Positions 50,290 through 59,749 of a stretch of 64,000 nt of DNA are shown piece by piece. The DNA lies in NCBI RefSeq assembly GCF_013408525.1, contig NZ_JACBZM010000001.1, positions 186,001 through 250,000 on the forward strand. Direction: 5' to 3'. A model generated the notes under the pieces. The model made no database searches. It was not told the origin of the DNA and saw only the letters and a list, made by a program, of their open reading frames with translations. Source of the stretch: Nocardioides aromaticivorans (GTDB taxonomy: Bacteria; Actinomycetota; Actinomycetes; Propionibacteriales; Nocardioidaceae). The position numbers and the translations under genes were made by a program. Positions within the stretch are counted from its first letter, which is position 1. Each line of letters starts with the position of its first letter.

Positions 50290-50411
50290 GGTGCATCCTC
50301 CAGGGTGCTCGGGGTACGACGAAGGCCCCGCCCGGTGCGGGGACTGGCCCTAGTCCAGCGGAGTCGGGGGGCGGGGCGCAACCCTCACGCTCCAGTCCGG
50401 CCCTCCGAAGG

Positions 50412-50427
50412 TCTACTCCCGAGTAGA
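50412..50427. promoter_or_regulatory. Palindrome upstream of aceE
   Basis: TCTACTC-CC-GAGTAGA is a perfect 16-bp dyad 35 bp before the aceE GTG start. It fits an operator for a dimeric regulator. No regulator gene is adjacent, and the protein that might bind is unknown. Confidence 0.55.
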
Positions 50428-50462
50428 TTCCCCGGCTGGATCTCCGGTGCAAGGATGGCTGC

Positions 50463-53279
50463 GTGACCTCCGACACCCCCGATGCCACAGCCCCCGGCCC
50501 GACCCCGGCCGTCCGCCCCGCCTCGGTCATCCACGAGGGCCTCCCGACCCAGCTCCCGGACATCGATCCGGAGGAGACCCAGGACTGGATCGACTCCTTC
50601 ACCGCCCTCGTCGACGAGCGCGGTCGCGAGCGCGCCCGCTACGTGATGCTGCGGCTGCTGGAGAGCGCGCGCCAGAAGCAGGTGGGTGTCCCGGCGCTGC
50701 GCAGCACCGACTACATCAACACGATCCCGCCGGAGCGGGAGCCGTGGTTCCCCGGTGACGAGGACGTCGAGCGGCGGATCCGCGCGTTCATCCGCTGGAA
50801 CGCCGCGGTCACCGTCTCCTCGGCCAACCGCAAGGGGCTGGAGGTCGGCGGCCACATCGCCACCTACCAGTCGTCGGCAAGCCTGTACGAGGTCGGCTTC
50901 AACCACTTCTTCAAGGGCAAGGACCACCCCGGTGGCGGCGACCAGCTGTTCATCCAGGGCCACGCCTCCCCCGGCATCTACGCGCGCGCGTTCCTCGAGG
51001 GCCGGCTCACCGAGGAGCAGCTGTTCCGGTTCCGCCAGGAGGTCCAGCACGGGCGCGGGGCCGGCCTGCCGTCGTACCCGCACCCGCGGCTGATGCCGGA
51101 CTTCTGGGAGTTCCCGACGGTCTCGATGGGCCTGACCGGCATCAACTCGATCTACCAGGCGCGCTTCAACCGCTACCTGCACAACCGCGGCATCAAGGAC
51201 ACCAGCCAGCAGCACGTCTGGGCCTTCCTCGGCGACGGCGAGATGGCCGAGCCGGAGTCGCTCGGCGCGATCCGGATCGCGGCCCGCGAGGAGCTCGACA
51301 ACCTCACCTGGGTCATCAACTGCAACCTGCAGCAGCTCGACGGCCCGGTCACCGGCAACGGCAAGATCATCCAGGAGCTCGAGGCCAACTTCCGCGGTGC
51401 CGGCTGGAACGTCATCAAGGTCGTGTGGGGCCGCGAGTGGGACGCCCTGCTCGCCCGCGACGTCGACGGCGTGCTCGTCAACAAGATGAACACCACGCCC
51501 GACGGCGCCTTCCAGACCTTCTCCGTCGAGTCCGGCGCCTACAACCGCGAGCACTTCTTCGGCCCCGACCCGCGCCTGCGCGCGATGGTCGAGCACATGA
51601 CCGACCGGCAGATCGAGAAGCTGCCGCGCGGGGGCCACGACTACCGCAAGGTGTACGCCGCCTTCGACGCCGCGACCAAGCACGTCGGCCAGCCGACGGT
51701 GATCCTCGCCCACACGGTGAAGGGCTGGACGATCGACGCCCTGGAGGGCAAGAACGCCACCCACCAGATGAAGAAGCTGACCAAGGACGACCTCAAGAAG
51801 TTCCGCGACCGGCTCTACCTGCCGATCAGCGACCGCGACCTCGAGACGGCCTACGAGTCGACCGGCACGGCACCCTTCTTCCACCCGGGCGCGGACTCCC
51901 CCGAGATCGAGTACATGATGGAGCGCCGCCGCCAGCTCGGTGGCTCGCTGCCCCGCCGGGTGGTGCGGGCGAAGGCCCCGAAGCTCCCCGGCGACGAGAT
52001 GTACGCCGAGCTCAAGAAGGGCGCCGGCAACCACAAGGTCGCCACCACGATGGCTGCCGTCCGGCTGCTCCGCGACTGGATGAAGGACCCCGAGATCGGC
52101 AAGCGGATCGTCCCGATCGCGCCCGACGAGTACCGCACCTTCGGCATGGACTCGATGTTCCCGTCGGCCAAGGTCTACGACCCGGCCGGCCAGACCTACG
52201 AGTCGGTCGACCGCAACATGCTGCTGCAGTACAAGATGTCGCCGCAGGGCCAGATGCTCCACGAGGGCATCTCCGAGGCCGGCGCGATGGCGTCCGCGAT
52301 CGCCGCCGGGTCGTCGTACTCGACCCACGGCGAGGCGATGATCCCGTTCTACATCTTCTACTCGATGTTCGGCTTCCAGCGCACGGGCGACTCGATCTGG
52401 GCGATGGCCGACCAGCTGGCGCGCGGCTTCCTCGTCGGCGCCACCGCCGGCCGCACCACGCTGACCGGCGAGGGCCTGCAGCACGCCGACGGCCACTCGC
52501 CCCTGATCGCGGCGACCAACCCGGCGGTCGTGCACTACGACCCGGCCTTCGGCTACGAGGTCGGGCACATCATGCGCTCGGGCCTGGAGCGGATGTACGG
52601 CACGAGCGAGGCGCACCCGCTCGGCGAGGACGTCATCTTCTACATCACCGTCTACAACGAGCCGGTCGCCCAGCCCGCCGAGCCCGAGGGCCTCGACGTC
52701 GCGGGCCTGCTCAAGGGGATGTACCGGGTCTCCTCCCCGGGCGGCGACGCGGAGGGCCCGCGGGTCCGGCTGCTGGCCTCCGGCGTCGGCTTCCCGTGGA
52801 TCGACGAGGCGGCCCGGATGCTGAGCGAGGACTGGGGCGTCCAGGCCGAGACCTGGTCGGTCACGTCGTGGAACGAGCTGGCCCGCGACGGCATCGAGAC
52901 CGGCAAGTGGAACCTCCTCCACCCGGACGAGGCCCACCGGACGGCGTACGTCACCGCAGCGCTGGGCGAGGGCGCCAACGCCAACGCCCCGGTCGTGGCG
53001 GTCTCGGACTACATGACCGCGGTCCCGCTGCAGATCGCGCCGTGGGTGCCGGCCGACTACCGCGTCCTCGGCGCCGACGGCTTCGGCTTCGCCGACACCC
53101 GCCCCGCCGCCCGCCGCTTCTTCCAGGTCGACGCGCCCTCGGTCGTCGTCCAGGCGCTCGCCGCCCTCGCCGACGCCGGCGAGATCGACCCGGGCCGGGT
53201 CAAGGACGCGTTGGAGAAGTACCGCATCGACGACCCGACCGCGGTCGCTGGCGTGAAGCAGGAAGGCGGCGACGCCTAG
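50463..53279 (+). CDS. aceE: Pyruvate dehydrogenase E1, homodimeric
   Basis: 938 residues, one-chain E1. The TPP motif [20 protein letters not shown]...[13 protein letters not shown] is near residue 260, [20 protein letters not shown] near 145, and the C-terminal [20 protein letters not shown] near 660 closes the transketolase-like core. It decarboxylates pyruvate and feeds E2. In actinobacteria E1 commonly is separate from E2 and E3, and no E2 gene lies here. GTG start; the candidate palindrome lies just upstream. Confidence 0.97.
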   Translation: MTSDTPDATAPGPTPAVRPASVIHEGLPTQLPDIDPEETQDWIDSFTALVDERGRERARYVMLRLLESARQKQVGVPALRSTDYINTIPPEREPWFPGDEDVERRIRAFIRWNAAVTVSSANRKGLEVGGHIATYQSSASLYEVGFNHFFKGKDHPGGGDQLFIQGHASPGIYARAFLEGRLTEEQLFRFRQEVQHGRGAGLPSYPHPRLMPDFWEFPTVSMGLTGINSIYQARFNRYLHNRGIKDTSQQHVWAFLGDGEMAEPESLGAIRIAAREELDNLTWVINCNLQQLDGPVTGNGKIIQELEANFRGAGWNVIKVVWGREWDALLARDVDGVLVNKMNTTPDGAFQTFSVESGAYNREHFFGPDPRLRAMVEHMTDRQIEKLPRGGHDYRKVYAAFDAATKHVGQPTVILAHTVKGWTIDALEGKNATHQMKKLTKDDLKKFRDRLYLPISDRDLETAYESTGTAPFFHPGADSPEIEYMMERRRQLGGSLPRRVVRAKAPKLPGDEMYAELKKGAGNHKVATTMAAVRLLRDWMKDPEIGKRIVPIAPDEYRTFGMDSMFPSAKVYDPAGQTYESVDRNMLLQYKMSPQGQMLHEGISEAGAMASAIAAGSSYSTHGEAMIPFYIFYSMFGFQRTGDSIWAMADQLARGFLVGATAGRTTLTGEGLQHADGHSPLIAATNPAVVHYDPAFGYEVGHIMRSGLERMYGTSEAHPLGEDVIFYITVYNEPVAQPAEPEGLDVAGLLKGMYRVSSPGGDAEGPRVRLLASGVGFPWIDEAARMLSEDWGVQAETWSVTSWNELARDGIETGKWNLLHPDEAHRTAYVTAALGEGANANAPVVAVSDYMTAVPLQIAPWVPADYRVLGADGFGFADTRPAARRFFQVDAPSVVVQALAALADAGEIDPGRVKDALEKYRIDDPTAVAGVKQEGGDA

Positions 53280-53285
53280 GGACTG

Positions 53286-54533
53286 CTAGGACACGCCCTG
53301 GCCCCGCGCCTTCACGACGTCCCAGCTGCGCGAGATCCACGCGCTGGGCGGCGTGCCGTTGAGCAGGTGGTCGCCGACGATCGTCTGCCGGTAGATCGCC
53401 GGGTTGTGCGAGGCCAGGGTGCGGGCGTTGCGCCAGTGCCGGTCGAGCCGGAAACGGTCGGTGACCGCGGAGGACCCGCCGACCTCGAACAGCTCGGTCA
53501 CCAGGGCGAGCACGGTGTCGATGACGACGGACTGCGCCGCGAAGGTCGCGGCGTCCGCCTCGTCGAACGGCTCGGTGCCGACGGGGCCCGGCCCGCCCGC
53601 GACCTGCACCTGGTACGCCGCCTCCACGCGCTCGGCCGCCGCGATCGTCGTGGCCTCGGCGGCGAACGCCCTGCCCTGGACGCGCCCGACGACCTGCTGG
53701 ACCTGCGGGTCCTGCGCCGGGTCCGGGTAGGCCGGGTTGGCGAAGTTGCGGCCGCGCTGGCGCACGAACGCGACGGCGTCGTCCACGGCGGCCTTCCCGA
53801 TGCCGGCCAGCGTGGCGAGGTGCACCAGCTGGAAGAAGGCCAGCAGGTAGCTGCCGCTGAAGTCGCCGTTGGGGTGGATCTCCACGTCGTCGAGGTGGAT
53901 CGGGACGTCCTCGAAGATCGTGGTCCCGCTGCCGGTGAGCCGCTGGCCGAAGCCGTCCCAGTCGTCGATCCGCTGGACACCCTGCGCGCTGGTCGGCACC
54001 AGCACGGTGGCGCTGTTGGCGGAGTCGACCGTCGCCGTGGTGTGGATCCAGTCGGCGAAGAGGCTGCCGGTGGAGTAGAACTTGCGGCCCGAGAGCAGCC
54101 ATCCGCTCCCCTCGCGGCGGATCGTCGTGGCGTTCTGCCAGAACGAGCTGTTGCCCTGCTCGGACTGCGCATTGCCCACGAGGACACCCGCGGCGACCCG
54201 GCGCAGCCACCGGTCCCGCACGTCCGGGTCGCGGTGGGTGAGCCGGGTCTCGACGAAGCCCGCATGACCGCGCAGCAGCTGCGGGAGGTTCGAGTCGGCG
54301 CGGGCGAGCTCGACGAGCTGGCGGAAGTACTGCGGCAGGGTCGCGCCGAGGCCTCCGTTCTCGACGGGCACCCGGATCCGGCCGAAGCCGGACTCACGCA
54401 GCCACTCCACCTGCTCGAACGGCAGCGTCCGGTCCGCCTCCCGCTCGGCCGCGCCCTCGGCGATCTTCGCGAAGACGGGGCCGAAGCGCGCGGAGAGCTC
54501 GGCGTCCGTCGTACCCGGTCCGGGGGCGGTCAC
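53286..54533 (-). CDS. Acyl-CoA-dehydrogenase-like flavoenzyme of organosulfur type
   Basis: 415 residues of the acyl-CoA dehydrogenase superfamily: FGRIRVPVENGGLGATLPQY, RADSNLPQLLRGHAGFVETR, GNAQSEQGNSSFWQNATTIR, WLLSGRKFYSTGSLFADWIH. The pattern resembles SfnB/DszC-like FMNH2-dependent oxygenases more than CoA dehydrogenases; no acyl-CoA catalytic Glu is evident. It closes the sulfur operon, translated from a GTG overlapping the ABC ATPase's stop. Its substrate is probably an organosulfur compound. Confidence 0.78.
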   Translation of the reverse strand: MTAPGPGTTDAELSARFGPVFAKIAEGAAEREADRTLPFEQVEWLRESGFGRIRVPVENGGLGATLPQYFRQLVELARADSNLPQLLRGHAGFVETRLTHRDPDVRDRWLRRVAAGVLVGNAQSEQGNSSFWQNATTIRREGSGWLLSGRKFYSTGSLFADWIHTTATVDSANSATVLVPTSAQGVQRIDDWDGFGQRLTGSGTTIFEDVPIHLDDVEIHPNGDFSGSYLLAFFQLVHLATLAGIGKAAVDDAVAFVRQRGRNFANPAYPDPAQDPQVQQVVGRVQGRAFAAEATTIAAAERVEAAYQVQVAGGPGPVGTEPFDEADAATFAAQSVVIDTVLALVTELFEVGGSSAVTDRFRLDRHWRNARTLASHNPAIYRQTIVGDHLLNGTPPSAWISRSWDVVKARGQGVS

Positions 54534-56251
54534 CGGGTCGTCTCCAGCCGTGGGAGCGCCGTGAGCAGCTGCTGCGTGTAGGGATGCTGCGGGCGCTCGA
54601 ACACGTCGTCGGCGGTGCCGGACTCGACGACCTCGCCGTCCTTCATCACCAGGACCCGGTCGCACATGTGGTGGATGACGCCGAGGTCGTGGGAGATGAA
54701 CAGGTAGGTCACACCGAGCTCGTCCTGCAGGTCGGTCAGCAGGTCGAGCACCTGCGCCTGCACCGAGACGTCGAGCGCGGAGACCGGCTCGTCGCAGACG
54801 ATCAGGTCGGGCTCCGGCGCGAGCGCCCGGGCGATCGCGACCCGCTGCCGCTGGCCGCCGGAGAGCCGCAGCGGAGCGGCGTTGAGGTGCTCGGCGCCGA
54901 GGCCCACCTGCTCCAGCAGGGCCCGCGACCGCGAGCGCGCCTCGCGGGAGCTCTCCGGCGGGTTCGGGCCGCGGGACAGGGCGTCGGCGAGGATCCGCGC
55001 GACGCTCCAGCGCGGGTCGAAGCTGCTCAGCGGGTCCTGGTAGACGACGCCGATCCGACTGCGCTCGGGCCGCCGCTGCCGGGGGCTCAGCGACGACCAG
55101 GGCTCGCCCCGCAGCAGCACCTCGCCGCTGGTGGGCGCCGTGAGCGCGAGGGCGATCCGCGCCGTGGTCGTCTTGCCGGACCCCGACTCCCCCACGATCC
55201 CGAGCGTCTCGCCGCCGAACACCTCGAAGGACACGTCGCGCACGACCTCGCGGTCCTTGCCGTCCGGGCCGCGGAAGGCCTTCACCAGGTGCCGGGCCTC
55301 GATCAGCGGGCGACCGCGGTCGATCGGGCGCCTCGTCCGCGCCGGCTTCTCCTCGCCGTCCGCGGGCCGCACCAGGCGGGTGCCCCGCGTGTGCTCCGAC
55401 GGTACGGCGTCCAGGAGCGCCTGCGTGTACGGGTGCTGCGGCCGCTGCAGGATCTCCTCGACCGGCCCGTGCTCGACGAGCACCCCGCCCTGCATCACGG
55501 CGACGTCGTCGGCGAGGCGGGCCACGACGGCGAGGTCGTGGCTGATCAGGATGATCGACGTGCCCCGCGCCTTCGACTCGGCCAGCAGGTCGAGGACCTG
55601 GGCGCCGACCGTCACGTCGAGCGCCGTGGTGGGCTCGTCCGCGATCACCAGCGGTGGGTCGAGCGCGATCGCGGACGCGATCAGCGCGCGTTGCCGCAGG
55701 CCCCCGGACAGCTCGTAGGGACGTTGCGCGGCCCGGACCTCGGGCTCCGGAACCCCGACGGCACGCAGCAGCTCGATCGCCTTCGCCGCACGGGAGCGCC
55801 GGTCGCCGACCTTGTGCACCGCCAGCGGCTCGGCCACCTCGTGGCCGACCTTGCGGAGCTGGTCGAGCGAGACGAGGGCGTCCTGGAGCACGAAGCCGAC
55901 CTCCTTGCCGCGGATCCGGCGCCACTGCCGCTCGCGGAGCGAGGTCAGGTCGTGCGGTCCGAGCTCGAGCCGGTCGGCCTCGACCTGCGCGCCCGGACCG
56001 GTCAAGCCGACCAGGGTGCGGGCCGTGACGCTCTTGCCGGACCCCGACTCCCCCACGATCGCGAGGCAGCGGCCGGCGTGGGCGGTGAACGAGATGCCCT
56101 TGACCACCTCCCTGCCCGCGAAGGAGACCCGGAGGCCCTCCACCTCGAGCAGCGGGACCGGCGCCGCCGGACCCTCCACGGCGCGGGCGGTGGGCGCGAC
56201 GGCGGTCGCGGGCGTCGTACCGGCGGGGGTGTTGGTCTCGACGATGCTCAT
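54530..56251 (-). CDS. Dual ABC ATPase for peptide/nickel-type uptake
   Basis: 573 residues with two full cassettes. First: IVGESGSGKSVTARTLVGLT near 67, ELSGGLRQRALIASAIALDP, LVIADEPTTALDV. Second: LGIVGESGSGKTTTARIALA near 350, RLSGGQRQRVAIARALAPEP, LIVCDEPVSALDVSVQ. Each is followed by the YTQALLDAVP/YTQQLLTALP oligopeptide-type C-terminal tail. It would energise the DppB/DppC pair below. The start overlaps the next permease gene. Confidence 0.92.
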   Translation of the reverse strand: MSIVETNTPAGTTPATAVAPTARAVEGPAAPVPLLEVEGLRVSFAGREVVKGISFTAHAGRCLAIVGESGSGKSVTARTLVGLTGPGAQVEADRLELGPHDLTSLRERQWRRIRGKEVGFVLQDALVSLDQLRKVGHEVAEPLAVHKVGDRRSRAAKAIELLRAVGVPEPEVRAAQRPYELSGGLRQRALIASAIALDPPLVIADEPTTALDVTVGAQVLDLLAESKARGTSIILISHDLAVVARLADDVAVMQGGVLVEHGPVEEILQRPQHPYTQALLDAVPSEHTRGTRLVRPADGEEKPARTRRPIDRGRPLIEARHLVKAFRGPDGKDREVVRDVSFEVFGGETLGIVGESGSGKTTTARIALALTAPTSGEVLLRGEPWSSLSPRQRRPERSRIGVVYQDPLSSFDPRWSVARILADALSRGPNPPESSREARSRSRALLEQVGLGAEHLNAAPLRLSGGQRQRVAIARALAPEPDLIVCDEPVSALDVSVQAQVLDLLTDLQDELGVTYLFISHDLGVIHHMCDRVLVMKDGEVVESGTADDVFERPQHPYTQQLLTALPRLETTR

Positions 56252-57105
56252 CGGCTGGCTCCTTCGAGTCGGCGTTGCAGGGTGCGGCCCAGGGTGGTGA
56301 CCGAGATCGCGAAGAGCACGATCACCAGGCCCGGCAGGATCTCCAGCCACCACGACGTGGTGATGTAGAGCCGCCCGGCGTCGAGCAGGGCACCCCACTC
56401 GGGGTTGGGCGGGGCGATGCCGAGGCCGAGGAAGGCCAGGCTGGAGGCCCAGACGATCGACTGGCCGACACCGAGGGTGACGACGGCGACGAGCGGCCGC
56501 ATCGCGTTGGGGAAGAGGTGCCGGCGGACCACGGTCCACCGGCCGTGGCCGAGCGCCGCGGCGGCCTCGATGTAGCCGGCCTGCCGGACGTTCAGCACCT
56601 GGCCGCGGACCATCCGGGCGTAGCCGGGGGCGGACCCGATCCCCACGGCGATGACCTGGGTGGTGGCCGACGGCCCGAAGATCGCGATGAGGAGCAGGGC
56701 CAGCAGCAGCGCCGGGAAGGCGAAGGCCACCTCGAGCACACGGGTGATCGCGGTGTCGACGATCCCGCCCGCCAGCGCGGCCGTGAAGCCGAGCAGGATC
56801 GCGATCGACATCGCCAGCGCCGTGGCGCCGAGGCCGATCCCGAGCGAGAGCCGGGAGCCGTAGATGACCCGGGTGAGCAGGTCGCGGCCGACCTCGTCGG
56901 TCCCGAACGGATGGCTCCACGACGGCGCGGCGAGGGCGTTGCCGAACTCGATCGCCGTCGGGCTGCGGTCGGTGAGCACGCCGGGCGCCACGGCCGCGAC
57001 CACGACGAGGGTGACGAACGCCAGCGCCAGGAGGGTGCCGGGACGGGCGCGCAGGCCGGTCAGTCGCGCCGCGGGGACCCGCAGCGCCGGTGCGAGGGTC
57101 GTCAT
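56248..57105 (-). CDS. ABC permease (DppC type)
   Basis: 285 residues. N-terminal helix (LLALAFVTLVVVAAVAPGVL), then SHPFGTDEVGRDLLTRVIYG (the DppC-type GTDxxGRD), and the coupling loop YIEAAAALGHGRWTVVRRHLFPNAM with further helices to SVTTLGRTLQRRLEG. It forms the inner membrane channel with the DppB partner and overlaps both neighbours by four bases. Confidence 0.92.
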   Translation of the reverse strand: MTTLAPALRVPAARLTGLRARPGTLLALAFVTLVVVAAVAPGVLTDRSPTAIEFGNALAAPSWSHPFGTDEVGRDLLTRVIYGSRLSLGIGLGATALAMSIAILLGFTAALAGGIVDTAITRVLEVAFAFPALLLALLLIAIFGPSATTQVIAVGIGSAPGYARMVRGQVLNVRQAGYIEAAAALGHGRWTVVRRHLFPNAMRPLVAVVTLGVGQSIVWASSLAFLGLGIAPPNPEWGALLDAGRLYITTSWWLEILPGLVIVLFAISVTTLGRTLQRRLEGASR

Positions 57106-58049
57106 GCCGTCGCCGCCTTCGCGTGGGTGCGCAGCCGCGGGTCGACCGCCGCGTAGGCGAGGTCCACGAGCAGGTTCGCCACGACGTACACGCCGGCGAC
57201 GACGAGGACGATGCCCGACACGGTCGGCACGTCCCGGGTGTTGACCGCGGTCACCAGGACCTGCCCGATGCCGGGCCGGCCGTAGATGTTCTCCGCGATC
57301 ACCGCCCCCGAGATCAGGGCGCCGAGCGCCCAGCCGGACAGGGTGATCCCCGGCAGCACGGCGTGCCGCAACCCGTGCCGGAGCCGGACGGCCGTGTCCC
57401 CCATCCCGCGGGTGCGGGCGGTGGTCACGAACGGCTGGTCCAGCACCTTGTCGAACTCGTCGCGCGTCACCTGGCCGAGGAACCCGGCCAGCGGGATGGC
57501 GAGGGTGAGGACCGGCAGGACGGTGCCCCACACCCCGCTTCCCCCGATGACCGGGAAGACCGGGATCTTCACCGCGAGCACGACGAGCAGCACCACGCCG
57601 ACCCAGTACGTCGGCAGGCTGGCCGCGAAGGTCTCCCACCCCGACCCGAGGCCGGTCACGAACCGGCCCCGCTTGACCGTCAGCAGGGTCACCCCGACCG
57701 CCAGTCCCCACGCGACGACGAGCGCCGCCGCGGTGAGGACCAGGCTCGGCCCGATCTGGGCGCCGATGACCGAGGTCACCGACTGGTACTGCGTGTACGA
57801 CGTCCCCAGGTCGCCCTTGAGCAGGCCGCCGACGTAGTGCAGGTACTGCAGCGCGAGCGGGTCGTCGAACCCGAACTTCGCGTTGACGGGTGCGAGCTCG
57901 GCAGCGGTCCACTCCTGCTCGCGCCCGTTCTGCAGGTTCAGGATCGTGGTGGCCCGGTCACCGGGCACCAGCAGCTGCGCGAAGAAGGTCACCGAGGCGG
58001 CCGCGACGAGCACGGCCACGACGGAGAGCAACCGGAACAGGATCTTCAT
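57102..58049 (-). CDS. ABC permease (DppB type)
   Basis: 315 residues. LFRLLSVVAVLVAAASVTFF, FFAQLLVPGDRATTIL, and the DppB-like loop EFDKVLDQPFVTTARTRGMG. Several transmembrane helices follow (SLPTYWVGVVLLVVLAVKIP, LAIPLAGFLGQVTRDEF). It is the partner of the DppC-type permease. The stop overlaps it. Confidence 0.92.
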   Translation of the reverse strand: MKILFRLLSVVAVLVAAASVTFFAQLLVPGDRATTILNLQNGREQEWTAAELAPVNAKFGFDDPLALQYLHYVGGLLKGDLGTSYTQYQSVTSVIGAQIGPSLVLTAAALVVAWGLAVGVTLLTVKRGRFVTGLGSGWETFAASLPTYWVGVVLLVVLAVKIPVFPVIGGSGVWGTVLPVLTLAIPLAGFLGQVTRDEFDKVLDQPFVTTARTRGMGDTAVRLRHGLRHAVLPGITLSGWALGALISGAVIAENIYGRPGIGQVLVTAVNTRDVPTVSGIVLVVAGVYVVANLLVDLAYAAVDPRLRTHAKAATA

Positions 58050-58055
58050 CCGCCA

Positions 58056-59705
58056 TCACTCCACGAAGTACGCATCGGAGAAGATCGGCTCGCCCTGGCT
58101 CTTCTCGACCCAGACGTCCTTGAGGTTGTTGGCGACGGCCATCGTCGTGTTCTGGGTGTAGAGCCCGATGCCGGCGGCGTCGTCCTGGATGATCTGCTGC
58201 GCCTTCTTGTAGAGCTCGGTCGCCGTCGCGGGGTCGAGCTCGCTGTTGGCCGCCTGGATCGTGCGGGACAGCTCCTCGTTGTTGTAGAAGGAGCGGTTGT
58301 TGTAGTTCGGCAGCGCCTCGGTCGACGGCCGCCACACGATCCACAGGATCGCCGGGCTCGGGCTCGTCCAGTACGACGGCGTCGCGTCGAAGGTCGACGG
58401 GTCGGAGTACTTCCCGCCCCACAGCTCCGCCATCGTGGCCGGGACCAGCTTCACGTCGAAGCCGACCTCCTTCCACTGCTCCTGCAGGGCCTGCAGCACG
58501 GTGGCGCCCTCGGAGGTGAAGATGAACCCGGCGCCGTACACGAGCTTGGCGCTCAGCGTCCTCCCGCCCTTGGTGCGCACGCCGTCGGCGTTCTTCTCGC
58601 TCCAGCCGGCCTCGTCGAGCAGCTCGTTGGCCTTGTCCTGGTCGAAGGCGTACGCGTCGGCGGCGTCGCTGTTGTAGTCGGGCGTCGACTGGCTGACCGA
58701 CGGGTTGCCCTCGTAGGGGATCACGCCGTGGAAGCCGGTCTCGACGGCACCCTTGCGGTCGGCGCCGTAGGCGAACGCCTGGCGCACGAGCTTGTCGGTG
58801 AAGATGCCCTGCTGCGTGTTGATGTAGAAGGACACCGGCTTGCCCGGCGTGATGTAGCGGATCGTGTTGTCGAACTTCTGCTCCGCGTCCTTCCAGTTCA
58901 CCGTCGGCACCTCGTAGATGACGTCCGTCTGTCCGGTCGTCAGCGAGGCGTAGCGGGAGACCCCGTCGGCGACGAACTTCCAGCGCAGCTCGTCGACGTA
59001 CGCCGGGCCCTCGTGCTTCGCGGTGGACGGCCAGGAGGTGTAGTCCGGGTTCTTCTTGAAGACGACCTCCTCGCCCTTCTTCCACTCCTCGACGGTGAAG
59101 GCGCCCGAGCCGATCGGCTGCTCGCAGTTCTGCTCCTTCGTGCGGGTCTTCAGCGCCTTCGGCGACTGGATCCCGAAGTAGCCCTGGGTGATGAGCGTGA
59201 GGAACTGGGGGTAGGGCTTGTTGAGCGCGATCTCCACGTGCGTGGCGTCGATCGCCCGGGCCTTCTTGTAGTACGGGTCGATCGAGACCTTGGCCGTGCC
59301 GTTGAGGTCGGTGTGCTCGAACTGCTCGAAGTTGTAGGCGACCGCCGCGGCGTCCAGCGGCGTGCCGTCGGTGAACTTCACGCCGTCCTTGAGCGTGAAC
59401 GTGTAGGTCAGGCCGTCCTCGGAGACCTTCCACTCCGTGGCCAGCCACGGCTTCACCGACCCGTCCTCGTCCTGGGTGACCAGGCCGTCGAGAACCTGGC
59501 GGGAGATGTAGGCCTGCTGGATCCAGCCGCCGAAGATGCAGGGCGGCTCCTGGACGTGGGCGTAGGTGATGGTGCCGCCCTCGACGCGGTCCCCCGCGCC
59601 GGACACCGTGTCGGAACCGCAGGCGGTGAGTCCCTGACCGGCGAGCGCGAGGCCGGCGGTCGCAGCAGCGATCCGGAGGCGGCGGTGGGTGGTGGGACTG
59701 GTCAT
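58056..59705 (-). CDS. Lipoprotein solute-binding protein, SBP family 5
   Basis: 549 residues. Lipobox GQGLTACGS places the lipidated Cys near residue 29. The family 5 core follows: TITYAHVQEPPCIFGGWIQQ, WLATEWKVSEDGLTYTFTLK, FTDGTPLDAAAVAYNFEQFE. The family binds peptides, nickel or other organic ligands. In this operon the likely ligand is an organosulfur compound; this is inference. It is preceded by 44 bp from the LLM gene. Confidence 0.9.
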   Translation of the reverse strand: MTSPTTHRRLRIAAATAGLALAGQGLTACGSDTVSGAGDRVEGGTITYAHVQEPPCIFGGWIQQAYISRQVLDGLVTQDEDGSVKPWLATEWKVSEDGLTYTFTLKDGVKFTDGTPLDAAAVAYNFEQFEHTDLNGTAKVSIDPYYKKARAIDATHVEIALNKPYPQFLTLITQGYFGIQSPKALKTRTKEQNCEQPIGSGAFTVEEWKKGEEVVFKKNPDYTSWPSTAKHEGPAYVDELRWKFVADGVSRYASLTTGQTDVIYEVPTVNWKDAEQKFDNTIRYITPGKPVSFYINTQQGIFTDKLVRQAFAYGADRKGAVETGFHGVIPYEGNPSVSQSTPDYNSDAADAYAFDQDKANELLDEAGWSEKNADGVRTKGGRTLSAKLVYGAGFIFTSEGATVLQALQEQWKEVGFDVKLVPATMAELWGGKYSDPSTFDATPSYWTSPSPAILWIVWRPSTEALPNYNNRSFYNNEELSRTIQAANSELDPATATELYKKAQQIIQDDAAGIGLYTQNTTMAVANNLKDVWVEKSQGEPIFSDAYFVE

Positions 59706-59749
59706 GTGAGTGGTTCCTTCGTGGTTTCTCGGGGTGTGGTGATGGGTGG

